Source: RGIG4079 sp045596365 (GTDB lineage: Bacteria; Bacteroidota; Bacteroidia; Bacteroidales; Muribaculaceae). Taken from it: 64,000 nucleotides of DNA. Numbering within the stretch: the first letter of the stretch is position 1; the number at the start of each line of letters is the position of its first letter. This document shows positions 53,970-62,867 of the stretch, one piece after another. The notes below the pieces were generated by a model. That model searched no databases. It saw only the letters and a list, made by a program, of their open reading frames with translations, and was not told the origin of the DNA. The stretch lies in NCBI GenBank assembly GCA_045596365.1, contig JAZOCE010000002.1, forward strand, positions 1-64,000, read 5' to 3'. Both the position numbers and the translations under genes were made by a program.

Positions 53970-55037
53970 ATGACATCATCTCAACCCTATACATTTGATC
54001 GCGTAGTACGCATTATCATAAGTATTGCAATTATACTCGGATTGTTTTGGATACTAAACATTCTTAAAGACGTATTATTACCATTTTGCGTAGCATGTTT
54101 AATCGCTTATATATTTGAGCCATTTGTCCAATATAATCGCAAATTGTTACATCTCAAAGGGAGAGCATTAGCCATTTTCATCTCCTTATTTGAAGCTAAT
54201 ATAATATTGGGATTATTAGGTTATTTCATTATTCCCATAATCTTTGAAGAATGTAGTCATGTTGCTATTCTATTCAAAAACTATGCACAATCTGACAATA
54301 TATCAATACTCCCCGACAGTATACATGATTTTCTAAAACGAAACATCGACTTTGGATATATTGCATCTCTACTCACTCGTCAAGACTGGATGTATGTCAT
54401 TGAAAATACATTTTCATTCCTCAGTAGCGGAGTCGACGTTATTATGGGAATCGTTGGATGGTTTATCGTTATTCTATATTTAGTGTTTATAATGCTTGAT
54501 TATGACAAACTAATGGTAGGATTTAAACATCTTGTTCCTCCCAAATACCGCAAAATAACATTCAAAATAGGGAACGACATCAAGACAAGCATGAACCACT
54601 ATTTCAGAGGACAAGCGTTAGTTGCTTTTTTAGTGGGAGTGTTATTCAGCATAGGTTTTGTCATCATCGACCTACCTCTTGCAATTGTACTCGGCATGTT
54701 TATTGGACTGCTTAATATGGTGCCATATTTGCAACTCATATCAATCGTGCCAACTACCATCCTTTGTCTGATATATGCAACAGAGACCGGATGTAGTTTT
54801 TGGTACATATTTGGAGCATGCATGGCTGTTTATGCCATAGTCCAAGTTATACAAGATTTATTCCTTGTACCTAAAATTATGGGTAAAAGCATGGGACTCA
54901 ACCCGGCAATCATCCTATTATCCCTATCGGTGTGGGGAACTCTACTCGGATTCATGGGGCTAATTATAGCCTTACCATTAACATCATTATTAATCGCTTA
55001 TTACAACGAATATATTATAAAATCAAAAATTGAGTAA
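53970..55037 (+). CDS. AI-2E family (PerM-like) transporter
   Basis: The 355-residue membrane protein has eight or so helices, first IISIAIILGLFWILNIL with LKDVLLPFCVACLIAYIFEP right after. LDYDKLMVGFKHLVPPKYR, MNHYFRGQALVAF and IGLLNMVPYLQLISIVPTTI follow, and VPKIMGKSMGLNPAIILLSL near the end; all are family hallmarks. Proposed cargoes include autoinducer-2 and ions, so the substrate stays open. Its end overlaps the convergent DUF2007 gene by 15 bases. Confidence 0.92.
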   Translation: MTSSQPYTFDRVVRIIISIAIILGLFWILNILKDVLLPFCVACLIAYIFEPFVQYNRKLLHLKGRALAIFISLFEANIILGLLGYFIIPIIFEECSHVAILFKNYAQSDNISILPDSIHDFLKRNIDFGYIASLLTRQDWMYVIENTFSFLSSGVDVIMGIVGWFIVILYLVFIMLDYDKLMVGFKHLVPPKYRKITFKIGNDIKTSMNHYFRGQALVAFLVGVLFSIGFVIIDLPLAIVLGMFIGLLNMVPYLQLISIVPTTILCLIYATETGCSFWYIFGACMAVYAIVQVIQDLFLVPKIMGKSMGLNPAIILLSLSVWGTLLGFMGLIIALPLTSLLIAYYNEYIIKSKIE

Positions 55038-55247
55038 TGATTTTGCGGTGTCTAAATCTCGTTTAAAAACGAGCAAACGTATCGAGCCCAACGAAGTAAT
55101 CGTTACCGGATAGATTGACGACATAATCTCATTGTTTATTGCACAAGGGATACCATTAGTTTCCAAAACACCTTTGTCAATATAAGCTTCTGCATCAGAA
55201 TAGTATTCCTTCAATACAACCAAGTCAGTATCCTTTTCCTTTTTCAT
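55023..55247 (-). CDS. DUF2007 putative signal-transducing protein
   Basis: The 74-residue cytoplasmic protein carries LKEYYSDAEAYIDKGVLETNGIPCAI and IRLLVFKRDLDTAKSLL, the DUF2007 pattern related to PII-like ferredoxin-type folds. Its function is unknown. It lies 18 bases downstream of mltG and probably shares the transcript. Confidence 0.85.
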   Translation of the reverse strand: MKKEKDTDLVVLKEYYSDAEAYIDKGVLETNGIPCAINNEIMSSIYPVTITSLGSIRLLVFKRDLDTAKSLLNF

Positions 55248-55265
55248 AGCTACAACAATTTAGGT

Positions 55266-56291
55266 TTATTCATATATCTTTCTTCGATTGAGTTCAGCGT
55301 GATATTTAGCAGCATTACGTTGATGAGTAGTTAAATCAGTCGCAAAATTATGGCGTCCCGAAAAATCCTCTTTTGCACACATATACAAGTAATTATGCTT
55401 AGGAGCATTCAACACTGCATCAAGCGTTGCCTTTTCCACAATGCGAATAGGACCGGGTGGCAAACCCACATTTTTATAGGTATTATAAGGCGAAGTAATC
55501 GCCAGGTGCTGACGAGTGATGCGACGCAATGAAAAATCGCCTACTGCATATTTTACTGTCGGATCAGCCTGCAACATCATACCCTTATTTAGTCGATTTA
55601 AATACAACCTTGCAACAATTGGACGTTCATCTCGCTTGTTTGTCTCCTCTTCAACGATTGAAGCCACGGTCGAAACCTCTACAGGAGTCAAACCCATCAA
55701 CTTTGCTTTTTCACGGCGCTCCTCTGTCCAATAATTGTTTCTATATTCTAATAAACGTTTAACAACTCGCACCGGTTCATTTGACCAATAAAATTCATAT
55801 GTATCAGGAAAGAATGCAGCGGGGAAGGTCTCTTTTCTAAATCCATATTCAGGTAAAACAGTATCACACGCCAATAAGAAATCAACAGCATCCCATTCCA
55901 TTTTTGACGCAACACGTTCAGCCAATTGCGCCATTGTGCGCGCATTATTAATCGTTACTTTTACAGGCGTTTGTTGTCCACGAGCTATGCGACGGGCTAT
56001 ATCAATCTCTTTATCTCCTGACTTAATAAAATATGCTCCATGAGCCACTGAGATTTTGCTATCTAAAGCAGACCATATTAAATAAACTCTATTTCCCGTT
56101 TCCCCTAAACTTGTCAATAGAGAGTCGCGCAACGCTTCTGTTGTCACATTTTTGGGAACATAGAGCCACCTGTCGCCACCATTATATTGTTTTGACAAAT
56201 ATAAATATCCTCCTACCGCAACAGCTATTACCAATAGAATAATAACACCGACAATACTTCCGATTGTTTTTTTTACTCCTTTCTTTTTCAT
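55266..56291 (-). CDS. mltG: Endolytic murein transglycosylase MltG
   Basis: The 341-residue inner membrane protein has an N-terminal helix (TIGSIVGVIILLVIAVAVGGYLYL) and a LysM-like segment at about 90-130. The YceG catalytic domain has VASIVEEETNKRDERPIVARLYLNRL, in which the first Glu of the EEE is the catalytic residue. YNTYKNVGLPPGPI follows. It cuts nascent glycan strands and so sets their length. A TATATTTG box (56304-56297) lies almost on top of the start, so the leader may be extremely short or the transcript may start elsewhere. Confidence 0.95.
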   Translation of the reverse strand: MKKKGVKKTIGSIVGVIILLVIAVAVGGYLYLSKQYNGGDRWLYVPKNVTTEALRDSLLTSLGETGNRVYLIWSALDSKISVAHGAYFIKSGDKEIDIARRIARGQQTPVKVTINNARTMAQLAERVASKMEWDAVDFLLACDTVLPEYGFRKETFPAAFFPDTYEFYWSNEPVRVVKRLLEYRNNYWTEERREKAKLMGLTPVEVSTVASIVEEETNKRDERPIVARLYLNRLNKGMMLQADPTVKYAVGDFSLRRITRQHLAITSPYNTYKNVGLPPGPIRIVEKATLDAVLNAPKHNYLYMCAKEDFSGRHNFATDLTTHQRNAAKYHAELNRRKIYE

Positions 56292-56392
56292 AAATACAAA
56301 TATATATAGAATTTGTGATTAAAAAAAATGCTCATTTAACTCACTTACTAACACTCAATTAATTGAATCGGCAAAAATATTCGCTAAAAACA

Positions 56393-56423
56393 TTTGCCAA
56401 TTCAATTATTTTACCTACCTTTG
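56393..56423 (+). promoter_or_regulatory. Promoter of tRNA-Ser
   Basis: TTTG (56393-56396), a 19-bp spacer and TACCTTTG (56416-56423), a full consensus match about 32 bases before the tRNA. Confidence 0.85.
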
Positions 56424-56454
56424 CACCACTAATGTTTGAGACAACATTCCCTTT

Positions 56455-56541
56455 GGAAAGGTGGGTGAGTGGCTGAAACCAACAGTTTGCTAAACTGTCG
56501 TAGGAGTAATCCTACCACGAGTTCGAATCTCGTCCTTTCCG
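56455..56541 (+). tRNA. tRNA-Ser (GCT)
   Basis: The 87-nt class II tRNA has acceptor GGAAAGG pairing with CCTTTCC, discriminator G and no encoded CCA. The anticodon stem is ACAGT/ACTGT with loop TTGCTAA (anticodon GCT, reading AGC/AGU). It has a long variable arm (GTAGGA..TCCTAC) and the T arm ACGAG-TTCGAAT-CTCGT. Confidence 0.97.
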
Positions 56542-56542
56542 C

Positions 56543-56577
56543 AAAAGCCTGCAAGTCGATGATTTGCAGGCTTTTTA
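56543..56577 (+). terminator. Terminator of tRNA-Ser
   Basis: AAAAGCCTGCAA pairs with TTGCAGGCTTTT and a T run follows, directly after the tRNA. Confidence 0.9.
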
Positions 56578-56607
56578 TTAAGAACATCTTTCGTTAATAT
56601 ATTATTT

Positions 56608-57783
56608 ATGAAATTCAATATATTCATAACAATAATCTTAGCATGCATAGGATTTTCTTCTTGCTCAAATGATGAACCTAAAAAAAACACAGGAAAAACC
56701 AATCGAACTGTATTGGTATATATGATTGCAAACAATTCATTGGGAAACTCTTATCAACAATTTGATGACAAAGATCTTAATGAAATGCTTCAAGCCGTCT
56801 CAAATAACGACATCAACAATGGTCGGCTAATCGTGTACCACGTTCCTCCGACTAATGAAGGAATACCAACTCTTAAGGAGATTACACCCAACGGAATTGT
56901 TGATCTCAAAACCTATAATAACTCCACCCTTTCAACCTCACCTACTCAACTTGAACAGGTGATTGCCGATACATATGATTTAGCCCCTGCACTTGACTAT
57001 GGACTTATTCTATGGAGCCATGCCGATGCATGGAGAGAACACCAGAATGCAAAGACAATCCAATCATCCAATACGGCAAAACCTCTTGCGTTTGGAGAAG
57101 AGACAACAAGTGACGGAACATCATACATGAAAGTAACATCTCTTGCAAAAGTTCTAAACAAGCACAATTTTAGTTTCATATACTTTGATTGTTGCCACAT
57201 GGCAAGTATTGAGGTAGTTTATGAACTAAAAAATGCAACCGACTACATCATTGCATCCACAACAGAACTACCTGCCGACGGAATGCCTTATGATTTGAAC
57301 GTTCCTTGTTTTTTTACTGATACGCCACAGCTTGAGAAAGCATGTCAAAACACGTTTAACTCCTATAATAATCAGACCGGAGTTAACAGATCATGCACAA
57401 TTTCTCTCATAAAAACCACTTATCTTGATGATTTGGCAACGATTTCCCGAGAAATATTCAGTTCAAAAATGCCACTTCCCAACAACTTCAAGCCACAACA
57501 ATTTGTCTATGGAACAAATTGCTATTCATTTGATTTAGAGCAATATATTTCAGCATTATCACCAAACGACGAAACCACTCAACAATTCAAAGACGTCCTT
57601 GATAAAGTTGTCATTTATAAAAATGCCACACCTTATATATGGCAAGGATCAGCAATGGAAATAAAAATCAATTTTCATTGCGGACTTGGGTCTCACATAT
57701 TACAAACAGAATCCGATGCAACGCTTAAAGGATATAATAACCATCTCTGGTGGCAAAATGTCGTAAAGTATAAATTTCAATAA
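56608..57783 (+). CDS. Clostripain-family (C11) cysteine peptidase lipoprotein
   Basis: The 391-residue protein has a lipoprotein signal with lipobox GFSSC (Cys about 20). It has a caspase-like C11 fold: the catalytic His lies in ILWSHADAW (about 138) and the catalytic Cys in YFDCCHMAS (about 195-196). RTVLVYMIANNSL at the N-terminus and ATDYIIASTTELPADGMPYD later are family marks. It would cleave after basic residues, and the lipid anchor places it at a membrane, probably the surface. It precedes an MscS channel gene by 15 bases, but a functional link is doubtful. Confidence 0.9.
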   Translation: MKFNIFITIILACIGFSSCSNDEPKKNTGKTNRTVLVYMIANNSLGNSYQQFDDKDLNEMLQAVSNNDINNGRLIVYHVPPTNEGIPTLKEITPNGIVDLKTYNNSTLSTSPTQLEQVIADTYDLAPALDYGLILWSHADAWREHQNAKTIQSSNTAKPLAFGEETTSDGTSYMKVTSLAKVLNKHNFSFIYFDCCHMASIEVVYELKNATDYIIASTTELPADGMPYDLNVPCFFTDTPQLEKACQNTFNSYNNQTGVNRSCTISLIKTTYLDDLATISREIFSSKMPLPNNFKPQQFVYGTNCYSFDLEQYISALSPNDETTQQFKDVLDKVVIYKNATPYIWQGSAMEIKINFHCGLGSHILQTESDATLKGYNNHLWWQNVVKYKFQ

Positions 57784-57798
57784 TACAAAATAAAAAAC

Positions 57799-58713
57799 AT
57801 GTGCCCTATTTTTCTACAATCAACAACCGAGTCGGTCGATACCACAACAGTTAATTCAACTGTTTCCTCATTAAAAGACATTTCTGCAGCATCAATCGAT
57901 GAATTTTTGCAAAAATTTATCGAAGGAGCCGTAGAGTTCACAATCAGCATCATTATTGCAGCAATTGTTTTCTACATAGGCAAATTCATAATATACAGAG
58001 CTCACAAATTAGTAGAAAAGATTCTTCAAAAAAGACAAGCAGAACAGTCTCTTACAACATTCATTCTCAGTCTCACAAAGATTGTAATGATGTTCGTTTT
58101 GATTATAATTGTAATTGGAATTCTTGGTATTGAAACAAGCTCATTCCTTGCATTATTTGCGTCGGCAGGTGTTGCCGTCGGCATGGCATTGAGTGGCACA
58201 TTGCAAAACTTTGCCGGAGGTATATTAATTCTACTTTTAAAGCCTTATAAAGTGGGCGATTTCATTGAAGCCCAAGGTTATTCAGGCACCGTAAAAGAAA
58301 TACAGATTTTCCACACAGTTATTAACACTCCCGACAACAAATCAATCCTCATTCCAAACGGCGGTTTATCAACAGGGAGCATCAACAACGCATCAAAAGA
58401 GAAATTCCGTCGCGTTGACTGGACAATAAGCGTTTCATACGGAGACGATGTAGATAAAGCAAAAAAAGTAATCCTTGAAATACTTAACAGCGACAAGCGT
58501 GTGCTACAAAATGATGATCGCAAACCGGTTGCCCTCGTTAATTGTCTAAACACAAGCAGTGTAGACATTGCAGTAAGAGCATGGGTTGAAAGTTGTAACT
58601 ATTGGGGAGTTTACCATGATTTTAATGAACGTGCCTATAATGAAATTCCTCAACATGGCTTATCTTTCCCCTACCCTCACATGGACTTAAATATAATCAA
58701 CAAAGAAAATTAA
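57799..58713 (+). CDS. mscS: MscS-family mechanosensitive channel
   Basis: The 304-residue protein has three membrane helices; the pore-lining third (about 108-135) reads FASAGVAVGMALSGTLQNFAGG, with the Gly/Ala packing pattern of MscS. The cytoplasmic vestibule follows: LLKPYKVGDFIEAQGYSGTV, IPNGGLSTGSINNAS and YGDDVDKAKKVI. It opens under membrane tension to release osmolytes. Length and layout match E. coli MscS. The gene ends in a good terminator. Confidence 0.95.
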   Translation: MCPIFLQSTTESVDTTTVNSTVSSLKDISAASIDEFLQKFIEGAVEFTISIIIAAIVFYIGKFIIYRAHKLVEKILQKRQAEQSLTTFILSLTKIVMMFVLIIIVIGILGIETSSFLALFASAGVAVGMALSGTLQNFAGGILILLLKPYKVGDFIEAQGYSGTVKEIQIFHTVINTPDNKSILIPNGGLSTGSINNASKEKFRRVDWTISVSYGDDVDKAKKVILEILNSDKRVLQNDDRKPVALVNCLNTSSVDIAVRAWVESCNYWGVYHDFNERAYNEIPQHGLSFPYPHMDLNIINKEN

Positions 58714-58739
58714 TCTTTTTAATAATAAATATTCTTAAC

Positions 58740-58772
58740 ATAGCCATAAATTAAAATTTTATGGCTATTTTT
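58740..58772 (+). terminator. Terminator after mscS
   Basis: ATAGCCATAAA pairs with TTTATGGCTAT, followed by TTTTT. Confidence 0.8.
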
Positions 58773-58944
58773 GCATATTAATATAGCCTGAATTAAAACA
58801 CAAATAGGTTGAACGAGTTATTTTATTTACTCTGCAAACTAACTAATACCGATGAAATTGTGTTCTTAGTTTATTAAGGCATAGGCTCATACGGCTCTCT
58901 TCTAAAACGCGTAGGCCTATCACATAAGGCATCATGTGCCATTT

Positions 58945-58952
58945 TATCTTTG
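58945..58952 (+). promoter_or_regulatory. Candidate promoter box for recJ
   Basis: TATCTTTG lies 45 bases before the recJ start. The -33 region is poor. Confidence 0.55.
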
Positions 58953-58997
58953 CAACGGCAAAGATTTGAGACTCGATAAAAATAAAAAATAACATAA

Positions 58998-60725
58998 ATG
59001 ATAAGTAAATGGAATTACTTACCCCTAACTACAGAAGAACAACAATTAGAGACCGAATTGGCGAAAAAATTTGCCAATTGTCCTCCGATTAGCGAGCTAT
59101 TGGTTCAGCGTGGCATTACTTCTGAAGAGGAAGCTGAGAAATTCTTCCACCCCTCTTTAAAAGATATGCACGATCCGTTCCTTATGCCCGATATGGATAA
59201 AGCTGTAAATAGGCTTAATCAAGCCATGGGGTTAAAGGAGAAAATTTTGGTTTATGGAGACTATGATGTTGACGGCACCACTGCCGTAGCATTGGTTTAC
59301 AAATACCTCCAAAATTTTTACTCTAACATTGATTACTATATTCCTACCCGATATGACGAAGGTTACGGGATATCAAAACGTAGTATTGACGAGGCTGTTG
59401 AAAACGGCGTAAAACTCGTTATAATTCTTGATTGTGGGATCAAAGCAATTGAAGAAATCAAGTATGCCAAAGAAAAAGGCATCGATTTCATCATTTGTGA
59501 TCACCATGTTCCTGACGATGAATTACCACCGGCTGTTGCAATCCTTAATCCTAAACTTGAGGGTAGCACATATCCTTGTCCTCACTTGTCAGGTTGCGGA
59601 GTAGGTTATAAATTCATGCAGGCATTTGCCATGAGTAATGATATTGCATACAACGATCTGGAAGCAATGCTTGACCTTGTGGCTGTGAGTATTGCTGCCG
59701 ATATTGTCCCAATGGTTGATGAAAATCGCATCATGACTTATCATGGATTGCGTCGACTTAACACCAACCCGAACATGGGACTTCGTGCAATCATCAAAAT
59801 ATGCCAACTCACCAACAAGGAGATTACAATTAGCGATGTGATCTTCAAGATAGGACCTCGCATCAACGCTTCAGGGCGCATGCAAAGCGGACGTGAAGCC
59901 GTTGAATTGCTTGTAGCTCGCGACATTGCCGATGCTTACGAAAAAGGAAAAAACATTGACCAATACAATCAAGACCGCAAAGAGTTAGACAAACGCATCA
60001 CCGAAGAGGCAAATGCCATTCTTGAAGCTCGCGGAGAGATGAATTCCGAGAAAAAATCAATTGTGATCTACAATAAAGATTGGCACAAAGGAATTATTGG
60101 TATCGTAGCATCTCGATTGACTGAACTTTACTACAAACCATCAATCGTGTTGACCCTTGCCAATGGTCTTGCCACAGGTTCTTCTCGTTCGGTTCAAGGT
60201 TTTGACATCTACAAAGCCGTAGAATCAGCTCGTGATCTGCTTGAAAACTTTGGTGGACATCCCTATGCTGTGGGGCTATCATTAAAAGAGGAAAATATAC
60301 CGGAATTTACACGTCGATTTGAAGAATATGTAGCAACAAATATTCAACCAAATCAACTGACACCTCAAATCGATATTGATGCCTATCTCTCTTTTGCTGA
60401 AATAACCCCCGAATTTATATCTTTATTGCGTAGATTCAACCCATTTGGGCCCGGCAATAATAAACCAGTATTCTGCACTAAATGCGTAGTCGATTTTGGG
60501 ACAAGCAAACTTGTTGGTCGTCAGCTTGAACACATCAAACTTGAACTTGTCGATGATTCATCAGGTAAAGTAATAAACGGTATCGCGTTTAACATGGCTC
60601 ATCATTTTGAACATATACACAGCCGAAAAGCTTTTGATATATGTTATACAATTGAAGATAATAAACATCAAAATGCAACAAGCCCTACTCAATTACTGGT
60701 AAAAGAAATACGCATTGCCGAATAA
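58998..60725 (+). CDS. recJ: Single-stranded-DNA-specific exonuclease RecJ
   Basis: The 575-residue enzyme has DHH-family motifs: VYGDYDVDGTTAVALVY (motif I), LVIILDCG, IICDHHVPDDELPPAV (DHH) and LLDLVAVSIAADIVP-like MLDLVAVSIAADIVP. The DHHA1 part (about 345-455) has GIIGIVASRL and GGHPYAVGLSLKEE. The C-terminal OB-like domain has FGPGNNKPVFC. RecJ degrades 5' ends of single-stranded DNA in recombination and repair. It lies 30 bases upstream of recQ, its natural partner in RecF-pathway resection, so the two probably form one operon. Confidence 0.97.
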   Translation: MISKWNYLPLTTEEQQLETELAKKFANCPPISELLVQRGITSEEEAEKFFHPSLKDMHDPFLMPDMDKAVNRLNQAMGLKEKILVYGDYDVDGTTAVALVYKYLQNFYSNIDYYIPTRYDEGYGISKRSIDEAVENGVKLVIILDCGIKAIEEIKYAKEKGIDFIICDHHVPDDELPPAVAILNPKLEGSTYPCPHLSGCGVGYKFMQAFAMSNDIAYNDLEAMLDLVAVSIAADIVPMVDENRIMTYHGLRRLNTNPNMGLRAIIKICQLTNKEITISDVIFKIGPRINASGRMQSGREAVELLVARDIADAYEKGKNIDQYNQDRKELDKRITEEANAILEARGEMNSEKKSIVIYNKDWHKGIIGIVASRLTELYYKPSIVLTLANGLATGSSRSVQGFDIYKAVESARDLLENFGGHPYAVGLSLKEENIPEFTRRFEEYVATNIQPNQLTPQIDIDAYLSFAEITPEFISLLRRFNPFGPGNNKPVFCTKCVVDFGTSKLVGRQLEHIKLELVDDSSGKVINGIAFNMAHHFEHIHSRKAFDICYTIEDNKHQNATSPTQLLVKEIRIAE

Positions 60726-60755
60726 ACACGTCACCCCATTATTTAAGATGTGTAA

Positions 60756-62657
60756 ATGAAACAACGCATCAATGAAATATTATCAAAATATTGGGGATAC
60801 AATAGTTTCCGCCCCCTACAGGAAGAGATTATAATCTCTATCCTTGAGGGGCGTGATACTTTAGGGCTGTTGCCCACCGGAGGAGGAAAATCCATCACAT
60901 TTCAAGTTCCAGCAATGACATTAGACGGATTGACAATCGTCATTACTCCTCTAATTTCATTAATGAAAGACCAAGTTGACAACCTTAGAGAAATAGGGAT
61001 AAAAGCGATATATACCCATTCAGGTTTAACACGTCGAGAACACCAATTGGCTATTGACAAATGCCGATTAGGTAAAGTCAAACTGCTTTACATTTCCCCC
61101 GAAAAGTTGCAATCCAAAACGTTTATCGACGAATTGCGACTAATTGATGTTTCACTCATAGTTGTTGATGAAGCACATTGTATCTCTCAATGGGGTTATG
61201 ACTTTCGACCATCTTATTTGAAGATATACAAAGTCAGAGAACTATTTCCTCAAGCCCCTATTCTCGCCCTCACAGCGTCGGCAACTCCTGAAGTTATTGA
61301 GGATATCATGAATAGGCTTGATTTCAAACAGCACAATATGTTCTCTCGCAGTTTCTCGCGCGACAATCTATCCTACATTGTGAGATATGGCGACCACAAA
61401 GAGGCGATGATGTTAAAAATATTGCAATCGACCTCTGGTAGCGCAATAATCTATGTACGTTCACGACGACGCACTCGCGAGATTGCCGATTTTCTTGTAA
61501 AATCAGGCATCAATGCCGATTTCTATCATGCCGGACTTGCGCCTGAAGACAAAAGCGAAAAACAAAATCGATGGAAAACTGATGAGTATCGCGTAATGGT
61601 GGCAACCAATGCTTTTGGGATGGGTATTGACAAGCCAAATGTGAGAGTCGTCATTCATTATGACTTTCCATCTTCGTTAGAAGAATACTATCAAGAAGCC
61701 GGACGAGCAGGGCGCGATGGGAATCCGGCATTTGCAGTGCTATTGGCATCAAAATATGACAAAAGCACTCTCACTCGACGCATCTCTGAAAATTTCCCAG
61801 AAAAAACATTCATTAATCGCACCTACGAACTTGCCGGGAATTTTCTTGACGTAGCCGTTGGATTTGGTTATAATGAAGTGTTCGAGTTCAATTTCAATTT
61901 GTTTTGCAAACAATTTGACCTCCCCCCCATTCCCACTCACAGCGCTTTAAATCTTCTTTCTCAAGCAGGCTATATCGACTTCACCGAAGAGATATCCACA
62001 CGATCTCGTGTTATGATTTTAGCTTCAAAAGAGGAATTGTATTCTTTGAATCTTGATGATAATACCGACAAGGTCTTTCAATTGATTTTACGCACATACA
62101 CCGGTCTATTTGCCGACTATGTTCAAATCAACGAAACGCTACTCGCTTCACGACTCAATATTTCAGAGCAGACAATATATGAATCTCTGCTCACTTTGTC
62201 AAGAATGCACATAATTCATTATATACCTCGAAAAACAACTCCTTATATTTTATATACGACATCACGAGAATTGCCTAAACACATTGACATGCCTCGTGCC
62301 GTTTATGAAGACCAACGACAACGTCTCACTCGTCGCATAGAGGCGATGAAAGCATTTGCTTTCTCTACCGATGAATGTAGGGTTAATGTGATGTTACGAT
62401 ACTTTGGCGAGAAACCCACTGCCGACTGTGGTAAATGTGATGTGTGCCGTTCCCGCAAACAAACAAAAACACTCGACAACAAAAAGCAAGTATTACGTGA
62501 TTCCGTCATTTATCTGGCATCACAGCCCGGCGGACACACCATCAAATATATTGCCAACGAAACATCTACATCTGAAGGCACAATAATAGACATAGTACGT
62601 GAACTCATGGACGAGCGACTGATTTCAATCAACAATGGCAACGTAACAAAAATTTAA
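60756..62657 (+). CDS. recQ: RecQ-family ATP-dependent DNA helicase
   Basis: The 633-residue helicase has the Q-motif region FRPLQEEII, Walker A LPTGGGKSITFQ, DEAH as VVDEAHCISQWGYDFRPSY, LTASATPEV, MVATNAFGMGIDKPNVR and QEAGRAGRDGNPA. The order after the helicase core differs from E. coli RecQ. The four-Cys zinc cluster (CRVNVMLRYFGE, then CGKCDVC) lies near residue 540-565, after winged-helix-like sequence, and no clear HRDC domain follows; a short wHTH-like segment ends the protein. This is a second RecQ type in Bacteroidota. With recJ it would resect DNA ends. Confidence 0.95.
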   Translation: MKQRINEILSKYWGYNSFRPLQEEIIISILEGRDTLGLLPTGGGKSITFQVPAMTLDGLTIVITPLISLMKDQVDNLREIGIKAIYTHSGLTRREHQLAIDKCRLGKVKLLYISPEKLQSKTFIDELRLIDVSLIVVDEAHCISQWGYDFRPSYLKIYKVRELFPQAPILALTASATPEVIEDIMNRLDFKQHNMFSRSFSRDNLSYIVRYGDHKEAMMLKILQSTSGSAIIYVRSRRRTREIADFLVKSGINADFYHAGLAPEDKSEKQNRWKTDEYRVMVATNAFGMGIDKPNVRVVIHYDFPSSLEEYYQEAGRAGRDGNPAFAVLLASKYDKSTLTRRISENFPEKTFINRTYELAGNFLDVAVGFGYNEVFEFNFNLFCKQFDLPPIPTHSALNLLSQAGYIDFTEEISTRSRVMILASKEELYSLNLDDNTDKVFQLILRTYTGLFADYVQINETLLASRLNISEQTIYESLLTLSRMHIIHYIPRKTTPYILYTTSRELPKHIDMPRAVYEDQRQRLTRRIEAMKAFAFSTDECRVNVMLRYFGEKPTADCGKCDVCRSRKQTKTLDNKKQVLRDSVIYLASQPGGHTIKYIANETSTSEGTIIDIVRELMDERLISINNGNVTKI

Positions 62658-62689
62658 GTCTGATTTATTTCTATTCAAAAATTTTTTAT

Positions 62690-62697
62690 ACATTTGC
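62690..62697 (+). promoter_or_regulatory. Promoter box of the thiamine-controlled operon
   Basis: TACATTTG just before the riboswitch; the predicted transcript starts at about the first riboswitch base. Confidence 0.65.
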
Positions 62698-62703
62698 AAT
62701 GTC

Positions 62704-62785
62704 GTTAGGGGTGCTAAGCCTTTGGCTTGGCTGAGATTATACCCTATGAACCTGATATGTATAATAACAGCGCAGGGAAACGGTA
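62704..62785 (+). promoter_or_regulatory. TPP riboswitch (THI element)
   Basis: The aptamer is recognised by GGGGTGC near the 5' end, the conserved GGCTGAGAT, ACCC, the core GAACCTGAT, and the end ATAATAACAGCGCAGGGAA. These are the THI-box signature bases that bind thiamine diphosphate. An intrinsic terminator stands 35 bases downstream, so the likely mechanism is premature termination when thiamine diphosphate is plentiful. The switch controls the methyltransferase and thiM genes. Confidence 0.95.
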
Positions 62786-62819
62786 GTAATTTTTGTTGAT
62801 ATTAATGTATATGAAATAT

Positions 62820-62855
62820 GCCGTATTCCTATTTTTAATGGAGTACGGCTTTTTT
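62820..62855 (+). terminator. Riboswitch expression-platform terminator
   Basis: GCCGTATTCC pairs with GGAGTACGGC (loop of about 10 bases), followed by six T, 12 bases before the next start codon. A matching antiterminator was not worked out. Confidence 0.85.
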
Positions 62856-62867
62856 ATTTTTATAACT

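Noticed and set aside
62793..62867. N-terminal extension of the methyltransferase
   Set aside because: It would be translated from the riboswitch terminator hairpin. Homology-like sequence begins at MGYKSF.
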